Origin: Gammaproteobacteria bacterium
GTDB taxonomy: Bacteria; Pseudomonadota; Gammaproteobacteria; Pseudomonadales; Pseudohongiellaceae
NCBI GenBank assembly: GCA_008081045.1
Contig: VMDC01000013.1
Span: 88,660-152,659, forward strand
Direction: 5' to 3'
Length of the DNA: 64,000 bases
Below the pieces are notes generated by a model. The model had not been told where the DNA came from, ran no database searches, and was given only the letters and a program-made list of their open reading frames with translations. Of this stretch, positions 46,471 to 57,199 are shown in pieces. How positions within the stretch are numbered: position 1 is the first letter of the stretch; the number at the start of each line of letters is the position of its first letter. The translations under genes were made by a program, and so were the position numbers.

Positions 46471-47799
46471 TTACTGAGACAAAAATTGGCCCTGCCAATA
46501 TTGTGCCCGGTCCCTGATTAACGACAGATCAAGGGTTTGCAGTTCACCATCTGTCAGCAGGGGCGTTCCGCCTACCCAAACGTGGCTCACGTAACTGCCA
46601 TTACTTGCATAGACAAGATGTGAAAGCGGATTATTGACCGGCGTCATGCTAAGTGGGGCGAGTGAAACCGCGCAGACATCTGCGTACTTGCCTATTTCTA
46701 GGCTGCCAATCTCGTTATCAAGCCCGAGTGCCTTGGCCCCATTTAAGGTCGCAATTTCCAGTGCCTGTTGCGCGTTCACCGCAGCGGCGTCCTGGGCGAC
46801 TGCTTTGGCGATCATTGCCATCAGATGCATTTCACCAAACATATCCAGATCGTTGTTGCTTGCTGCGCCATCCGTCCCCAGGGCCACATTCACTCCCTGT
46901 TTCAGGAGTTGATCGACCTGACAAAAACCGCTGGCCAGTTTCATGTTTGAGGAAGGGCAGTGGATAACACTGGCGCCGTGCGTGGCAAGCAACGTGATTT
47001 CTTCTGGCAGTAGTTGCGTTGCATGCACACAGAGCAGCCTCGGGCTGACAATGTCAAGATCCCGCAGTCTTTGCAGGGGGCGCCGTCCATCGGTGGCTTC
47101 TGCGTCAGCGACCTCCTGCGCATTTTCATGAAGATGCATATGGATCGGCACGTCCAGTTCCTCGGCCAGCGCGGCAATCCGTGTGAGCGGTTCATCCGAC
47201 ACGGTATAGGGTGCGTGCGGCCCAAAGGCAGTGCTGATCAGGTCGTTTGATCGATAATCGTCATGGATTTGTGTGGCTTTGTTGATATATTCATCTGCGT
47301 TCTGAGCCCACGCGGTCGGAAAATCGAGCACCGGGCTGGCCAATTGCGCCCTCATGTTCGTTTCATGTGCGACCGCTGCAACCTCGTCTGCATAAAAATA
47401 CATATCCGCGAAACAGGTTGTGCCGGTCGAAATCATTTCAGCCAACGCCAGCATGGCACCGTCGCGGACGAATTCTCTGTCTACGTACTTGCTTTCCAAA
47501 GGCCAGATTCGGGTCTCCAGCCACTCCTGAAGCGGAATGTCATCAGCCAGTCCGCGAAACAGAGACATTGAGATGTGACCATGTGCATTGACGAAGCCCG
47601 GCATCAGGACATGATTGGGCAGGTTGATGCTCTTTTTGGCGCGGCAGTCACTGATGTCGCAAGACGGGACGATACCGGTGATGCGTTTGTTGTTCACAAC
47701 AAGGGCGTGATCTCTGAGAATCTGTCCGCGGGGAGTAACGGGTATCACGTAAGCGGCCTCAATGATGAGGTCGGCTTCGGCTTGGTTAGTCGGGTTCAA
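46471..47799 (-). CDS. mtaD: TRZ/ATZ-family amidohydrolase, probably MTA/SAH deaminase
   Basis: The metal-site motifs are MPGFVNAHGHISMSLFRG (near residues 67-84) and IHMHLHENAQE, with a later GTDGAASNNDLDMF. These are the amidohydrolase ligands of 5-methylthioadenosine/S-adenosylhomocysteine deaminases. The 442-residue protein is next to ubiG, where Pseudomonas has the methylthioadenosine deaminase. There mtnA lies between it and gyrA; here mtnA is absent. The start is TTG at 47799, with gggagg eight bases upstream. Confidence 0.85.
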   Translation of the reverse strand: MNPTNQAEADLIIEAAYVIPVTPRGQILRDHALVVNNKRITGIVPSCDISDCRAKKSINLPNHVLMPGFVNAHGHISMSLFRGLADDIPLQEWLETRIWPLESKYVDREFVRDGAMLALAEMISTGTTCFADMYFYADEVAAVAHETNMRAQLASPVLDFPTAWAQNADEYINKATQIHDDYRSNDLISTAFGPHAPYTVSDEPLTRIAALAEELDVPIHMHLHENAQEVADAEATDGRRPLQRLRDLDIVSPRLLCVHATQLLPEEITLLATHGASVIHCPSSNMKLASGFCQVDQLLKQGVNVALGTDGAASNNDLDMFGEMHLMAMIAKAVAQDAAAVNAQQALEIATLNGAKALGLDNEIGSLEIGKYADVCAVSLAPLSMTPVNNPLSHLVYASNGSYVSHVWVGGTPLLTDGELQTLDLSLIRDRAQYWQGQFLSQ

Positions 47800-48237
47800 T
47801 GCTCAAACCTCCCTGTTTTTTGAGCCTGGATGAGGGATTCATGCAGCGGAAACAACGTCGAGATTATAGCGCTTTGCAACGAAAAACGCGCGCTTCGGAT
47901 TACGCTTTTAGCTGAGCGATAAGCTACTGAAAACTATAGTGTAATTATTGTCAAAAAACCGGCGAAACAGTGTCAATCAGGGATGCGGATGTGGTATCAT
48001 AGTGGCACATTTGAGCGGTTCCTGGAGCCTCTCGCATCAGGCGATACGGGGCAAAAGTTCCGATAATAAAAACGGCTTACCGGGGTGTTGAAAAAACCGT
48101 TTGTACCGTGCCGATCTGTCGGCCGCAAATGATGTCTCAGTGTTCATTGAGCGGTGCAAGCCGCCAAAACTGAGTCAGCCGCCTCCTTGTTTTAACAGAC
48201 GCGTTCAAAGCGTAAATTGCTAGGGAATCTCTAAAGC
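47800..48237. other. Intergenic region between mtaD and gyrA
   Basis: These 438 bases separate two divergent genes and should carry both promoters. Candidate hexamers include TTGTCA near 47948 and TATCAT near 47995 for gyrA, but spacing is not convincing. An aaacgg/ccgttt repeat around 48068-48106 is short. A 24-codon frame from 47840 has a fair ribosome binding site but unremarkable residues. I see no tRNA or known RNA motif. Confidence 0.4.
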
Positions 48238-50856
48238 ATGTCTGAATTTGCCAAACAGGTGTCTCCGGTCGCACTTGAAAGTGAGATGCGGGAATCCTAT
48301 CTCGCCTATGCCATGAGCGTAATTGTAGGGCGGGCTTTGCCGGATGTCAGGGACGGATTGAAGCCTGTACATCGCCGGGTGCTGTTTGCGATGAATGTGT
48401 TGTCGAACGACTTCAACAAGCCCTATAAAAAGTCCGCTCGCGTCGTCGGCGATGTGATTGGTAAATATCACCCCCATGGTGATAGCGCAGTCTATGACAC
48501 GATTGTGCGAATGGCGCAGGATTTCTCGTTACGCTATCCCTTGGTAGACGGGCAGGGCAATTTCGGTTCTATCGATGGGGATGCTGCCGCAGCCATGCGA
48601 TACACCGAGATTCGTATGGCAAGGATTGCTCATGACCTGCTGGCGGATCTTGATAAAGAGACAGTTGATTTTTCTCCGAATTATGACGGCACCGAAGACA
48701 TTCCCGATGTGTTGCCCACCCAGATTCCCAACCTGCTGGTTAACGGTTCGTCCGGTATTGCGGTTGGGATGGCAACCAATATTCCTCCGCACAATTTGCG
48801 CGAAGTTATCAGCGGAGCGATTGCCCTTCTTGATGATCCTGACTGCGAAATAGATGCGTTGATGGAGCATATCTCGGGGCCGGATTTTCCAACTGCCGGG
48901 ATTATCAATGGTAAAGCGGGAATCATACAGGCCTATCGGACCGGCCGGGGGCGCATTTACGTGCGCGCCAAGGCCGAGATTATTGAGGATGAGAAAAGCG
49001 GTAAGCAGACCATCGTAGTCACTGAGATTCCCTATCAGCTGAACAAGTCAAAGCTGATCGAGCGAATTGCAGAATTGGTCAAAGAGAAAAAGCTCGAAGG
49101 CATTACTGAACTCCGAGACGAATCAGACAAGGATGGTCTGAGGATTGTCATCGAATTACGGCGCGGAGAAATCGGCGATGTTGTGCTCAACAATCTCTAC
49201 GCTCAGACCCAGATGCAATCTGTGTTCGGCATTAATATGGTGGCTCTTGTTGATGGACAGCCGCGCCTGCTGAATCTGAAGGAAGTCCTTGAGTCTTTTC
49301 TCAGGCATCGGCGCGAGGTGATCTCTCGCAGAACGACCTATCTGTTGCGTAAGGCCCGGGAGCGGGGTCACGTCCTGGAAGGTCTTGCTGTGGCGTTAGC
49401 TAATATTGATGCAGTGATCGAATTGATCAAAACCTCCCCTTCCGCCTCAGAAGCCAAAGAAAAGCTGGTAGCGCGAGCCTGGAATTCCGCCAGCGTACTC
49501 GAAATGCTCGGCGAAGCCGGCCCGGATGCCTGCAGGCCAGACGGCTTGGATGCGTGCTATGGGCTCAACGGGGGAGACTATATGCTCTCCCCTGAGCAGG
49601 CACAGGCAATCTTGGATTTACGACTGCACCGGCTGACAGGTCTTGAGCATGAGAAGCTCATTAATGACTATAAAGAGCTGCTCAAGCAAATTGCCGATTA
49701 TCTCGACATCCTCGGGCATGAACCGCGCCTGCTCTCTGTGGTCAGGGAAGAGCTGGAAGCGGTCAGTTCAGAATATGGCGATGACCGGCGCACTGAGATT
49801 ATCGGTTCTCAGCAGGATCTTACGGTTGAGGACCTGATTTCGGAAGAAGACCGTGTCGTGACCATATCCCAGGCCGGATATGCCAAGACCCAGCCGCTGG
49901 CGGACTACACTGCACAGCGTAGAGGGGGGATGGGGAAAGCGGCGGCGAGTGTCAAAGATGAAGACTTTGTTGAGCATTTGCTGATAGCCAATACGCACGA
50001 CACACTGCTGTGCTTTAGCAGCGTTGGTAAGGTGTACTGGATCAAGGTCTATCAAATACCGGTAGCAAGTCGGACCTCCAGGGGCAAGCCTCTGGTCAAT
50101 CTGTTGCCTCTAGAGGACGATGAACGTATTACCAGTATGTTGCCGGTGAGCGAGTACACCAATGAGCACTTCGTATTCATGGCAACGTCAAATGGAACAG
50201 TGAAAAAGACCGCGCTGACCAACTTTGCGCGCCAGCGAAGTGTGGGGCTGCGGGCGATTGAGTTGGACGAGGGTGATGAACTGGTTGGGACTGCCATCAC
50301 CGACGGTGAACAGGACGTGATGTTGGTCAGCAGCAGCGGGAAAGCCATCCGGTTTTCTGAGGCCGATGTCAGGCCGATGGGCCGAACTGCGAGAGGCGTA
50401 CGCGGGATCAAAATGAGCGACGGGTTCCGCATGATCGCGCTGATTATTCCCGATTCAGATCAGTGCATTCTGTCGGTGAGTGAAAATGGGTATGGTAAGC
50501 GCACCAGAAGCGATGAATTTCCCGTATATGGCCGCGGTGGTCAGGGGGTCATTGCGATGCAGGCGAGTGACAGAAACGGGCCGATTGTTGGTGCTGCCCA
50601 AGTCGCTGACGGCGATGAGATCATGCTTATCTCAGATAAAGGTACGCTGGTGCGCACGAGGGTTGATGAAGTTTCGGTTCAGGGAAGAAATACTCAAGGG
50701 GTGCGTCTGATAAGGCTGAAAGACGGTGAGAAACTGGTCGGCCTGGAAGCCGTTCAGGATCCTGAGGAAACGCTGTCGGAAGTCCATGAGGCAGAAGACT
50801 CGCAGCCCGCAGCGGAAAATCGTGAATCGGACGATGCCGGGGACGCTCAAGGGTAA
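48238..50856 (+). CDS. gyrA: DNA gyrase subunit A
   Basis: GyrA cuts and rejoins DNA during negative supercoiling. The catalytic tyrosine is Tyr122 ([11 protein letters not shown]). The quinolone-resistance region reads [10 protein letters not shown] with Ser83 and Asp87, the wild-type susceptible residues. The C-terminal beta-propeller carries the GyrA box QRRGGMGK near residue 560. The 872 residues end in an acidic tail. It lies alone between two gaps; in Pseudomonas serC follows, which is not seen here. Confidence 0.97.
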   Translation: MSEFAKQVSPVALESEMRESYLAYAMSVIVGRALPDVRDGLKPVHRRVLFAMNVLSNDFNKPYKKSARVVGDVIGKYHPHGDSAVYDTIVRMAQDFSLRYPLVDGQGNFGSIDGDAAAAMRYTEIRMARIAHDLLADLDKETVDFSPNYDGTEDIPDVLPTQIPNLLVNGSSGIAVGMATNIPPHNLREVISGAIALLDDPDCEIDALMEHISGPDFPTAGIINGKAGIIQAYRTGRGRIYVRAKAEIIEDEKSGKQTIVVTEIPYQLNKSKLIERIAELVKEKKLEGITELRDESDKDGLRIVIELRRGEIGDVVLNNLYAQTQMQSVFGINMVALVDGQPRLLNLKEVLESFLRHRREVISRRTTYLLRKARERGHVLEGLAVALANIDAVIELIKTSPSASEAKEKLVARAWNSASVLEMLGEAGPDACRPDGLDACYGLNGGDYMLSPEQAQAILDLRLHRLTGLEHEKLINDYKELLKQIADYLDILGHEPRLLSVVREELEAVSSEYGDDRRTEIIGSQQDLTVEDLISEEDRVVTISQAGYAKTQPLADYTAQRRGGMGKAAASVKDEDFVEHLLIANTHDTLLCFSSVGKVYWIKVYQIPVASRTSRGKPLVNLLPLEDDERITSMLPVSEYTNEHFVFMATSNGTVKKTALTNFARQRSVGLRAIELDEGDELVGTAITDGEQDVMLVSSSGKAIRFSEADVRPMGRTARGVRGIKMSDGFRMIALIIPDSDQCILSVSENGYGKRTRSDEFPVYGRGGQGVIAMQASDRNGPIVGAAQVADGDEIMLISDKGTLVRTRVDEVSVQGRNTQGVRLIRLKDGEKLVGLEAVQDPEETLSEVHEAEDSQPAAENRESDDAGDAQG

Positions 50857-50990
50857 GCTGACCTCGGCTTCTACCGAAGTGCTAGCTCGTTAAGACATCC
50901 GCGCGAGAGTCATTAGCTGTCAGCTCAGACGTAGATTCTTTTCCGCTAATTTACAGAGACTCCCAAGATTCTAACCATTCTCCGGCCAGT

Positions 50991-53900
50991 ATGACTTACA
51001 AGCCTCAAAAAATTGCTTACCTCGGCCCGCCAGGGACTTTTTCGCAGGCTGCCGTGATCGGCCGTTTTGGGGCTGAGTGCGAACAGCTTGCCTGCAGTAC
51101 TATCGACGATGTCTTTGCCGCTGTGGCGCAGGGCCAGGCCGACTGTGGTCTGGTGCCGATTGAAAACTCCACTGAGGGCCCGGTTAATAACACGCAGGAC
51201 TGCCTGATCGAAACTGAGCTGTCGATTGTCGGTGAAGAAGTAATCAATATTGAGCATAACCTGCTCGTGCCAAAGCAGGCGGCGCAAATGACCGTGAAGG
51301 TCATTGCCTCTCATAAGCAGTCATTGGCGCAATGCCGGAACTGGATTCGGAGCAATTGCCCTGAGGCTGAACTGCTCGAGTGCACGAGCAATGCAGAGGC
51401 CGCGAGCCGTGTTAGCGAAGATGGCGGCATAGCGGCCATTGCCGGGAATCTGGCAGCAGAAGCCTATAATCTCAATATTCGGGCTCGCGGTATTCAGGAC
51501 AATCAAGATAACAGAACACGATTCGTTGTGTTGCAGCAGGCGAGAGCGGCTCCTTCAGGGGTCGATAAAACCAGTATTCTGGTGTCTACCCGCAACGAAC
51601 CGGGGGCGCTGTTTCGGTTGCTCGAGCCTTTCCAGCAGCTGCAGATCAGTCTGTCGAAAATTGATTCACGCCCGTCGAAGAGAAAGGCTTGGGCCTATGT
51701 CTTCTTTATTGATTTTGAAGGTCATGTGGACGACCAGAAAATCGCGTTGCTGTTTGACAGACTGAAAACCTGCACGGAAGAGATCAAAGTTCTCGGGTCT
51801 TATCCAGCCTTTAACCAGGCGACACCGGACAGCACAAATAACCTCTCAGGGGCGCCGGCGAGGATCAGTCAGAACGGGCCGGAGGAGCCTCAGCTTGCTC
51901 TGCTGAAGAGTCAAACAGTAGCGGTTATCGGGCTTGGGATGATCGGTGGCAGCATCGCGCTGGGTCTTCGCAGGAAATTTCCGGAGCTCGACATCCTCGC
52001 GGCAGATCCCGACAAGCACGCCCTGAAGCGCGCGAGAAATGAGGGGACTCTGACCGGCGCAGGCAGTGCCGAAGAGGTTATTGCTGCTGCTGACCTTGTT
52101 GTCCTCGCCATGCCTCCGCTGGCTATTCCGGAGTACCTGACCCTGTTGCAGAAGCATGGCAAGCCCGACGCGGTATTTACCGATGTCGGTAGTGTCAAAT
52201 CTCATGTCCTGGCCAGCCTCGCTGACCACGAAGCCAGCCTTACAGCCCGGTTTGTCCCAGGGCATCCGATAGCTGGTTCGGAAAAAAGTGGTTATGTGTC
52301 GGCAAAATCCGGGCTGTTCGAAGGGCGCCGTGTCATTTTGACCCCGCACGCAGACAACACAGCATCAGCAGTGGCGGAAATTCATCTGATGTGGCGGGCA
52401 CTGGGCGCAGAGGTCTTGGGAATGGGGCCTGAGAGGCACGATGAAGTGCTTGCTGCAACGAGTCATCTTCCTCATCTGCTGGCCTATTCAATCGTTGATC
52501 TGCTACTTCATCAGGATGCCAGCGAAGAGGTGTTTCGTTATGCGGCAGGAGGATTTGCCGATTTCAGTCGCATTGCTTCAAGCAATGCACAGATGTGGTC
52601 GGATATTGCTGTCGCTAACGCAGACGCAACGGCGGCTATCCTGACACAGTACATCGAATACCTCGAAGACTTAAAGCAACTGGTCGTGCGCCGGCAGGGG
52701 CAGGACTTAAAGTTCCTCTTCCAGCGGGCAAAAGACACAAGGGACAATTTCATCGTTCATCAGCAGGACTTATCACGAGCAACGGCAATGACTAATGACG
52801 CGAAAAGCTACCGGCTCAGGCCCGGTGGCTCAATCTCTGGAGCCCTCAGGGTCCCGGGGGACAAATCAATGTCACACAGAGCGGTAATCTTTGGCTCGCT
52901 CGCAAAGGGCGTGACCCGGGTAGAAGGTTTCCTCGAAGGCGAGGACGCCATGAATACCGTGGCAGCCTTCAGAGAGATGGGTGTCACGATCGTCGGACCA
53001 GATTCCGGAAAACTGACGATATACGGGGTTGGCATGCAGGGATTAAAAGCGCCGCGGGCTCCCCTTTATATGGGAAACAGCGGGACGGCCCTGCGGTTAT
53101 TGGCGGGGCTGCTGGCAGCTCAGCCATTTGAGTCGCGTCTGACCGGCGATGAATCCCTGAGCGCGCGGCCTATGAACCGGATTGTGAAGCCGCTAACAGA
53201 CATGGGGGCGACTATCGAGATGACTGCCGCTGGCACTCCGCCTTTGCAGATCAGCGGTGCTGATTTGAAAGGGATTGACTATGACATGCCGGTCGCCAGC
53301 GCCCAGGTTAAGTCCAGTTTGCTCCTGGCCGGACTCTTTGCTGAGGGGACGACCCGGGTGACTGAACCGGCGATCTGTCGGGACCATACTGAGCGGATGC
53401 TCCGCGGTTTTGGCTATGAGCTTGAGGGGGGCTATCCGGAACCGGACGTCTCGCTCTACGGTGGTGGCTCGCTGCGAGCAACAAGCATCGATGTGCCGGC
53501 GGATATCTCTTCTGCCGCCTTCTTTCTGGTGGCAGCGGCCATTACGCCCGGTGCGCGGCTGACCCTTCACCATGTCGGTGTCAATCCGACGCGAACCGGC
53601 GTGCTTGAGATTCTCAGACAAATGGGCGCCGATCTGAGTCTCGAGAGTGAATGTGAGGTGGGCGGTGAGCCAGTAGCTGACATCAGCATTCGTTATGCCC
53701 CATTGGCCGGTATCGAGATCGATCCCGCTCTGGTGCCTCTCGCAATAGATGAGTTTCCGGCGCTGTTTGTTGCTGCGGCCTGCGCTGATGGGCGAACAGT
53801 GCTTCGGGGCGCTGAAGAGCTGAGGGTCAAGGAGAGCGACCGCATTGAAGTCATGGCAACCGGATTGCGGCAATTGGGGGTCAGCGTGGAGACCTTTGAA

Positions 53901-54113
53901 GACGGCATTGCCATTGACGGCGCGTCAGTACTGGGTGGAGCGACAATTGACAGTCACGGAGATCACCGAATCGCGATGGCATTCGCGGTGGCGTCACTGC
54001 GAGCGGAATCCGAAATCACTATCAAGCAATGTCAAAACGTGGCGACATCATTTCCTGGTTTTGTGGCTATCGCAGCTCAAGCCGGACTTAATATAGAAGA
54101 GATAAATGATTGA
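50991..54113 (+). CDS. Trifunctional fusion: prephenate dehydratase, prephenate dehydrogenase, EPSP synthase
   Basis: One uninterrupted frame of 1040 residues contains three shikimate-pathway enzymes. Residues 1-283 are prephenate dehydratase (AYLGPPGTFSQAA, VPIENSTEGPV, NRTRFVV with the catalytic TRF) and its ACT domain (NEPGALFRLLEP, SKIDSRPS). A 20-residue Ser/Pro/Asn linker leads to residues 304-598, TyrA, with AVIGLGMIGGS and GHPIAGSEKSG. Residues 600-1040 are AroA (VPGDKSMSHRAV, GNSGTALRLLAG, ESDRIEV). Known Pseudomonas proteins fuse TyrA with AroA; here PheA is joined too. The usual N-terminal chorismate mutase of PheA is absent. The start ATG at 50991 is six codons before the first conserved motif. 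cmk overlaps the stop by four bases. Confidence 0.95.
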   Translation: MTYKPQKIAYLGPPGTFSQAAVIGRFGAECEQLACSTIDDVFAAVAQGQADCGLVPIENSTEGPVNNTQDCLIETELSIVGEEVINIEHNLLVPKQAAQMTVKVIASHKQSLAQCRNWIRSNCPEAELLECTSNAEAASRVSEDGGIAAIAGNLAAEAYNLNIRARGIQDNQDNRTRFVVLQQARAAPSGVDKTSILVSTRNEPGALFRLLEPFQQLQISLSKIDSRPSKRKAWAYVFFIDFEGHVDDQKIALLFDRLKTCTEEIKVLGSYPAFNQATPDSTNNLSGAPARISQNGPEEPQLALLKSQTVAVIGLGMIGGSIALGLRRKFPELDILAADPDKHALKRARNEGTLTGAGSAEEVIAAADLVVLAMPPLAIPEYLTLLQKHGKPDAVFTDVGSVKSHVLASLADHEASLTARFVPGHPIAGSEKSGYVSAKSGLFEGRRVILTPHADNTASAVAEIHLMWRALGAEVLGMGPERHDEVLAATSHLPHLLAYSIVDLLLHQDASEEVFRYAAGGFADFSRIASSNAQMWSDIAVANADATAAILTQYIEYLEDLKQLVVRRQGQDLKFLFQRAKDTRDNFIVHQQDLSRATAMTNDAKSYRLRPGGSISGALRVPGDKSMSHRAVIFGSLAKGVTRVEGFLEGEDAMNTVAAFREMGVTIVGPDSGKLTIYGVGMQGLKAPRAPLYMGNSGTALRLLAGLLAAQPFESRLTGDESLSARPMNRIVKPLTDMGATIEMTAAGTPPLQISGADLKGIDYDMPVASAQVKSSLLLAGLFAEGTTRVTEPAICRDHTERMLRGFGYELEGGYPEPDVSLYGGGSLRATSIDVPADISSAAFFLVAAAITPGARLTLHHVGVNPTRTGVLEILRQMGADLSLESECEVGGEPVADISIRYAPLAGIEIDPALVPLAIDEFPALFVAAACADGRTVLRGAEELRVKESDRIEVMATGLRQLGVSVETFEDGIAIDGASVLGGATIDSHGDHRIAMAFAVASLRAESEITIKQCQNVATSFPGFVAIAAQAGLNIEEIND

Positions 54114-54796
54114 ATAATATAGATATTCCGGTCATTACAATCGACGGACCGTCAGCGACTGGCAAAGGAACACTGGCGGCCTCGCTCGCGGCTCACCTCG
54201 ATTTTCATCTGCTTGACAGTGGATCGCTCTATCGGATTCTGGGTGTGGCAGTTGCCAGAGCCGGTTTGAGTCTCGATGAGCCCGAAGTGATCGCGCAATT
54301 TGCTCGGAATCTGGACATTCAATTTGGTCTGCATGGTGCCGGCAGCGTTGCGCTTGATGGAGAAGATGTCTCCATTGTGATTCGAACCGACCTTGGCAGT
54401 GATATGGCTTCAAAAGTAGGCGCCATTCCGGCCGCGCGGGAAGCGCTGCTCGACCGACAATTGGCTTTTCGGCAGAGCCCCGGTTTGGTTGCGGACGGCA
54501 GGGACATGGGAACCGTGGTGTTTCCCGACGCATGTGCGAAGTTCTTTCTCACTGCCAGCACCGAGGCGCGCGCGCAAAGGCGCTATAAGCAGTTGTTAGA
54601 TAAGGGAATTGATGCTATATTCCCCGCCCTTTTGCGGGAGCTCGACGAGCGCGATAAGCGCGATCGCAGTCGCTCGGTTTCTCCGATGCAGCCTGCCGGC
54701 GATGCAATCGTGATTGACACCACGGAGCTGGACCGCTCAGAAGTCATGGAGCAGGTTCTCGGATGGGTTACGGCAGCGCTCTCGCGCGAATCCTAA
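54110..54796 (+). CDS. cmk: Cytidylate kinase
   Basis: Cmk phosphorylates CMP and dCMP. The P-loop is DGPSATGKGTLA near residues 12-23, with SGSLYRILG, the conserved GRDMGTVVFPDACAKFFLTA, and the lid block RELDERDKRDRSRSVSPM. The start is TTG, overlapping the stop of the aromatic fusion gene as TTGA, which implies translational coupling. The 228 residues are normal length. rpsA follows after a terminator. Confidence 0.95.
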   Translation: MNNIDIPVITIDGPSATGKGTLAASLAAHLDFHLLDSGSLYRILGVAVARAGLSLDEPEVIAQFARNLDIQFGLHGAGSVALDGEDVSIVIRTDLGSDMASKVGAIPAAREALLDRQLAFRQSPGLVADGRDMGTVVFPDACAKFFLTASTEARAQRRYKQLLDKGIDAIFPALLRELDERDKRDRSRSVSPMQPAGDAIVIDTTELDRSEVMEQVLGWVTAALSRES

Positions 54797-54822
54797 CCGA
54801 GTTTCGCAAAACTGTTTTTGGT

Positions 54823-54866
54823 ATCTCCGCATTACCTGTACCAGTCTGGTGCGCGGAGATGTTTTT
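54823..54866 (+). terminator. Intrinsic terminator between cmk and rpsA
   Basis: A perfect eight-base stem (atctccgc / gcggagat) is followed by GTTTTT. Inside the loop a second small hairpin (accag/ctggt) can form. It ends the pheA-tyrA-aroA-cmk transcript, so rpsA probably has its own promoter in the remaining 98 bases. Confidence 0.8.
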
Positions 54867-54964
54867 GTAATAACCCCTTGGTGACTGGACCACGGGAGAG
54901 GTTAGCAAGCGTTTCAAATTTTCTAGAAAACATTTGCAACCATCTGATTTAATGGAAAATATTA

Positions 54965-56641
54965 ATGAGCGAGAATTTTGCAGAACTATTTGAACAAAGC
55001 CTGAAACAAGTCGACATGACGCCCGGTGCCATCGTCACCGGCACCGTGATCGACATAGACAGTGACTGGGTCACCGTCCATGCAGGGTTGAAATCAGAAG
55101 GGGTCATACCCCGCAATCAGTTCCTGGATGAGCAGGGAAATCTCGCTCTGGCAGTCGGTGATGAAGTCAAAGTCGCGCTAGAGACAGTGGAAGACGGCTT
55201 CGGTGAAACCCGCCTATCGCGAGAGAAGGCGAAACGCGCCGAATCCTGGATGGAGTTGGAAGCTGCGCATGAGAAAAATGACATTGTTACCGGCGTGATC
55301 AACGGCAAAGTCAAGGGCGGTTTCACGGTCGACCTTAACAACATCAGAGCATTCTTGCCCGGGTCTCTGGTCGATGTAAGACCGGTTCGCGATACGCTGC
55401 ATCTCGAGGGGCAGGAACTGGAGTTCCGCCTGATCAAACTGGATCGAAAGCGCAATAACGTGGTGGTATCGCGCAGAGCAGTGCTGGAGTCTGTCAGCAG
55501 CGAAGAACGTGATGCGCTGCTCGAAAAGCTGCAGGAAGGTATGTCGGTTAAGGGCATTGTCAAGAACCTCACCGACTATGGCGCGTTTGTTGATCTCGGA
55601 GGCGTGGACGGCTTGTTGCATATCACGGATATGTCGTGGAAGCGGATCAAGCACCCGAGTGAAATCGTCAACGTCGGTGACGAGATCGATGTAAAAGTGC
55701 TCAAGTACGACCGCGAGCGCAATCGCGTCTCCCTCGGTCTCAAGCAACTGGGAGAGGATCCCTGGGTTGCTATCAAGGCCCGCTATCCGGAGCATTCAAG
55801 GGTCAAGGCTGTTGTGACCAATCTAACCGATTACGGCTGTTTTGCCGAATTGGAAGAAGGGGTTGAGGGCCTGGTCCATGTGTCAGAAATGGACTGGACA
55901 AACAAAAACATCCACCCTTCCAAGGTAGTTCAGTTAGGCGATGAGATCGACGTCATGGTGCTGGACATTGATGAAGAGCGTCGCCGGATATCGCTCGGTA
56001 TCAAGCAGTGTTTCCAGAATCCTTGGGACGGTTTTGCCGAAAGATTTCAAAAGGGTGACAAGATTTCCGGCAGCATTAAGTCAATCACCGACTTTGGTAT
56101 TTTCATTGGTCTTGACGGCAATATAGACGGACTCGTTCACCTGTCTGACATTTCGTGGGATGAGGCGGGGGAAGAGGCTGTTCGCAACTACACCAAGGGC
56201 GATGAGATCGAAACGGTTATCCTGTCGATAGACCCGGAGCGCGAGAGAATCTCGCTGGGTATCAAGCAGCTGGAAGAAGATCCCTTTACGGACTACGTCG
56301 GTCAGTTCGAAAAAGGCAGTATCGTCAAGGGTACTGTGGTGTCGGTAGATGCCAAGACGGCAGTTCTGACCTTGGCTGATGGCGTTGAAGGTATCCTGCG
56401 CGCGTCAGAAATCAGTCGTGACAAGGTCGAGGATGCCCGCAATGCCTTGAAAGAGGGTGAAGAAGTCGAGGTTAAGGTGGTCAGTGTTGACCGGAAAAAC
56501 CGAGCGCTCAGCCTGTCTATCAAAGCGATCGAGATTGACGATGAAAAAGCAGCGATTCAGGAGCATAAGAACTCCGATGCCGCTGACGTCTCACCGGGAA
56601 CCATCGGTGATTTGATTAAGGCTGAAATGGATAAAAACTAG
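54965..56641 (+). CDS. rpsA: 30S ribosomal protein S1
   Basis: S1 binds mRNA on the 30S subunit and helps translation initiation. Six S1 RNA-binding repeats are visible across 558 residues, for example [38 protein letters not shown], and [17 protein letters not shown]. This is the six-domain gammaproteobacterial form. The cmk-rpsA-ihfB order is widely conserved. It starts with ATG after an A/T-rich leader. Confidence 0.98.
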   Translation: MSENFAELFEQSLKQVDMTPGAIVTGTVIDIDSDWVTVHAGLKSEGVIPRNQFLDEQGNLALAVGDEVKVALETVEDGFGETRLSREKAKRAESWMELEAAHEKNDIVTGVINGKVKGGFTVDLNNIRAFLPGSLVDVRPVRDTLHLEGQELEFRLIKLDRKRNNVVVSRRAVLESVSSEERDALLEKLQEGMSVKGIVKNLTDYGAFVDLGGVDGLLHITDMSWKRIKHPSEIVNVGDEIDVKVLKYDRERNRVSLGLKQLGEDPWVAIKARYPEHSRVKAVVTNLTDYGCFAELEEGVEGLVHVSEMDWTNKNIHPSKVVQLGDEIDVMVLDIDEERRRISLGIKQCFQNPWDGFAERFQKGDKISGSIKSITDFGIFIGLDGNIDGLVHLSDISWDEAGEEAVRNYTKGDEIETVILSIDPERERISLGIKQLEEDPFTDYVGQFEKGSIVKGTVVSVDAKTAVLTLADGVEGILRASEISRDKVEDARNALKEGEEVEVKVVSVDRKNRALSLSIKAIEIDDEKAAIQEHKNSDAADVSPGTIGDLIKAEMDKN

Positions 56642-56726
56642 TTGTTACAAGAGTTTACGTTCTGATAGTCTAGGCTGAAAAGCCGGCCATAACAGCAGAG
56701 CCGGCGACCGGGGCAGGAGGATAACA

Positions 56727-57044
56727 ATGACGAAGTCTGAGCTGATTGAACGCATTGCGGAAAAACAAACTCAGTTATCCTCCAAGGACGTCGAGTTGGC
56801 GGTGAAAGCAGTGCTTGAATATATGTCTCAGGTATTGTCTGACGGTGGCCGGATTGAGATTCGAGGTTTCGGCAGTTTCTCACTGCACTATCGGGTACCG
56901 CGGATCGGGCGGAATCCGAAGACCGGTACTCCCGTTGCTCTGAGTGGAAAATACGTACCCCATTTCAAACCCGGAAAGGAACTCCGAGACAGGGTGAACG
57001 AAAGCATGCTCAGTGAGAGCGCGCCGAGTGAGAGCTTTTTCTGA
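56727..57044 (+). CDS. ihfB: Integration host factor beta subunit
   Basis: IHF beta pairs with IHF alpha to bend DNA. The 105 residues show [17 protein letters not shown], the DNABII signature [21 protein letters not shown] and [19 protein letters not shown] strong ribosome binding site (aggagg) precedes the ATG by six bases. It follows rpsA by 85 bases. A hairpin terminator lies just downstream. Confidence 0.97.
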   Translation: MTKSELIERIAEKQTQLSSKDVELAVKAVLEYMSQVLSDGGRIEIRGFGSFSLHYRVPRIGRNPKTGTPVALSGKYVPHFKPGKELRDRVNESMLSESAPSESFF

Positions 57045-57077
57045 CGTCGGCAACGCCCTGGTTCGATTTCTCTCAGT

Positions 57078-57104
57078 TCAGCCAGAGCTGTCAGCTCTGG
57101 CTGA
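57078..57104 (+). terminator. Stem-loop after ihfB
   Basis: A perfect 12-base stem (tcagccagagct / agctctggctga) closes a three-base loop, 33 bases after the ihfB stop. There is no T-run, so it may act as an mRNA-end stabiliser or a factor-assisted terminator rather than a classical intrinsic one. Confidence 0.6.
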
Positions 57105-57199
57105 TCAACCGGCAACCGTCAAAGCACGGTTCGACCCAAGCCAAGTATGTCCGTTCCATGCGCTCCCTGCTCTGTAATTAGTGCGTAAAGCTTCAAGCC

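Noticed and set aside
47840..47914. 24-codon frame upstream of gyrA
   Set aside because: A fair ribosome binding site but basic, repeat-like residues and no promoter or terminator; probably chance.
48478..48498. Quinolone-resistance change in GyrA
   Set aside because: Ser83 and Asp87 are the susceptible wild-type residues.
53193..53873. 226-codon minus-strand frame within aroA
   Set aside because: Shadow of the AroA domain; the plus-strand motifs are complete.
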